Shown: piece by piece, positions 12,138 through 12,170 of the stretch
How the letters are laid out: each line of letters begins with the position of its first letter
How positions within the stretch are numbered: position 1 is the stretch's first letter
Source of the DNA: CAYSXS01 sp043817345
GTDB lineage: Bacteria; Patescibacteriota; Patescibacteriia; UBA2196
Length of the DNA: 12,170 nucleotides
Direction: 5' to 3'
NCBI GenBank assembly: GCA_043817345.1
Contig: JBDRGZ010000077.1
Location: 1 to 12,170, forward strand
The notes under the pieces: model-generated
The model's input: only the letters and a program-made list of their open reading frames with translations
The model's database searches: none
Told to the model about the DNA's origin: nothing
Translations under genes and position numbers: made by a program

Positions 12138-12170
12138 TTAGTGGGTCCATTAAATAATCTAAAACTTTTG

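Overview
The window looks like a piece of an AT-rich genome from the Candidate Phyla Radiation (Patescibacteria, Parcubacteria-like). This is inferred from gene content: a very large S-layer-like protein whose C-terminus carries a WSD...W.NG(F/Y).V motif, a DUF5667 anti-sigma-like protein behind an ECF sigma factor, a Wzy_C ligase fused to TPRs, Thr-rich secreted proteins, and genes that mostly lack a Shine-Dalgarno sequence. No marker gene is present, so the phylum is not proven. All complete genes end in TAA or TAG; long open frames without UGA argue for the standard code.

Layout, left to right. Positions 1-491 (-) hold the N-terminal part of a secreted Thr-rich protein that runs off the window. 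706-4769 (-) carries, in transcription order, a membrane-anchored TPR protein, an O-antigen-ligase-like membrane protein with a TPR tail, and a divergent Fpg/MutM DNA glycosylase. 4856-4978 (+) is a non-coding transcription unit with a strong promoter and a GC-rich terminator, a good small RNA candidate. 4979-5620 (-) carries a DUF3800 gene preceded by a 31-codon ORF. A 13-bp-stem terminator at 5650-5684 separates this from the 1222-aa S-layer-like gene (5728-9396, -), which has an approximately 186-nt leader folding into several hairpins. 9738-11440 (-) is a tightly packed ECF sigma / DUF5667 anti-sigma operon. 11441-11787 is a dense control region with divergent overlapping promoters, an ECF-type promoter, 23-bp direct repeats and inverted repeats. 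11788-12063 (+) is a small excisionase-type HTH protein. A terminator at 12115-12137 belongs to an unseen minus-strand gene to the right.

Working model (inference): this is a cell-surface module. The sigma/anti-sigma pair senses the envelope and is autoregulated from an ECF promoter. The S-layer-like protein and the truncated Thr-rich protein are its surface products. The Wzy_C/TPR protein could transfer glycans to surface polymers or to Thr-rich protein segments. The HTH protein may bind the repeats between itself and the sigma gene.

Two families of interspersed repeats decorate the intergenic spaces. One is a double-palindrome REP-like element (1574-1703 and 9624-9735). The other is a CCTAACC/GGTTAGG hairpin lying directly against the start codons of two unrelated genes (3985-4062 and 11718-11787).
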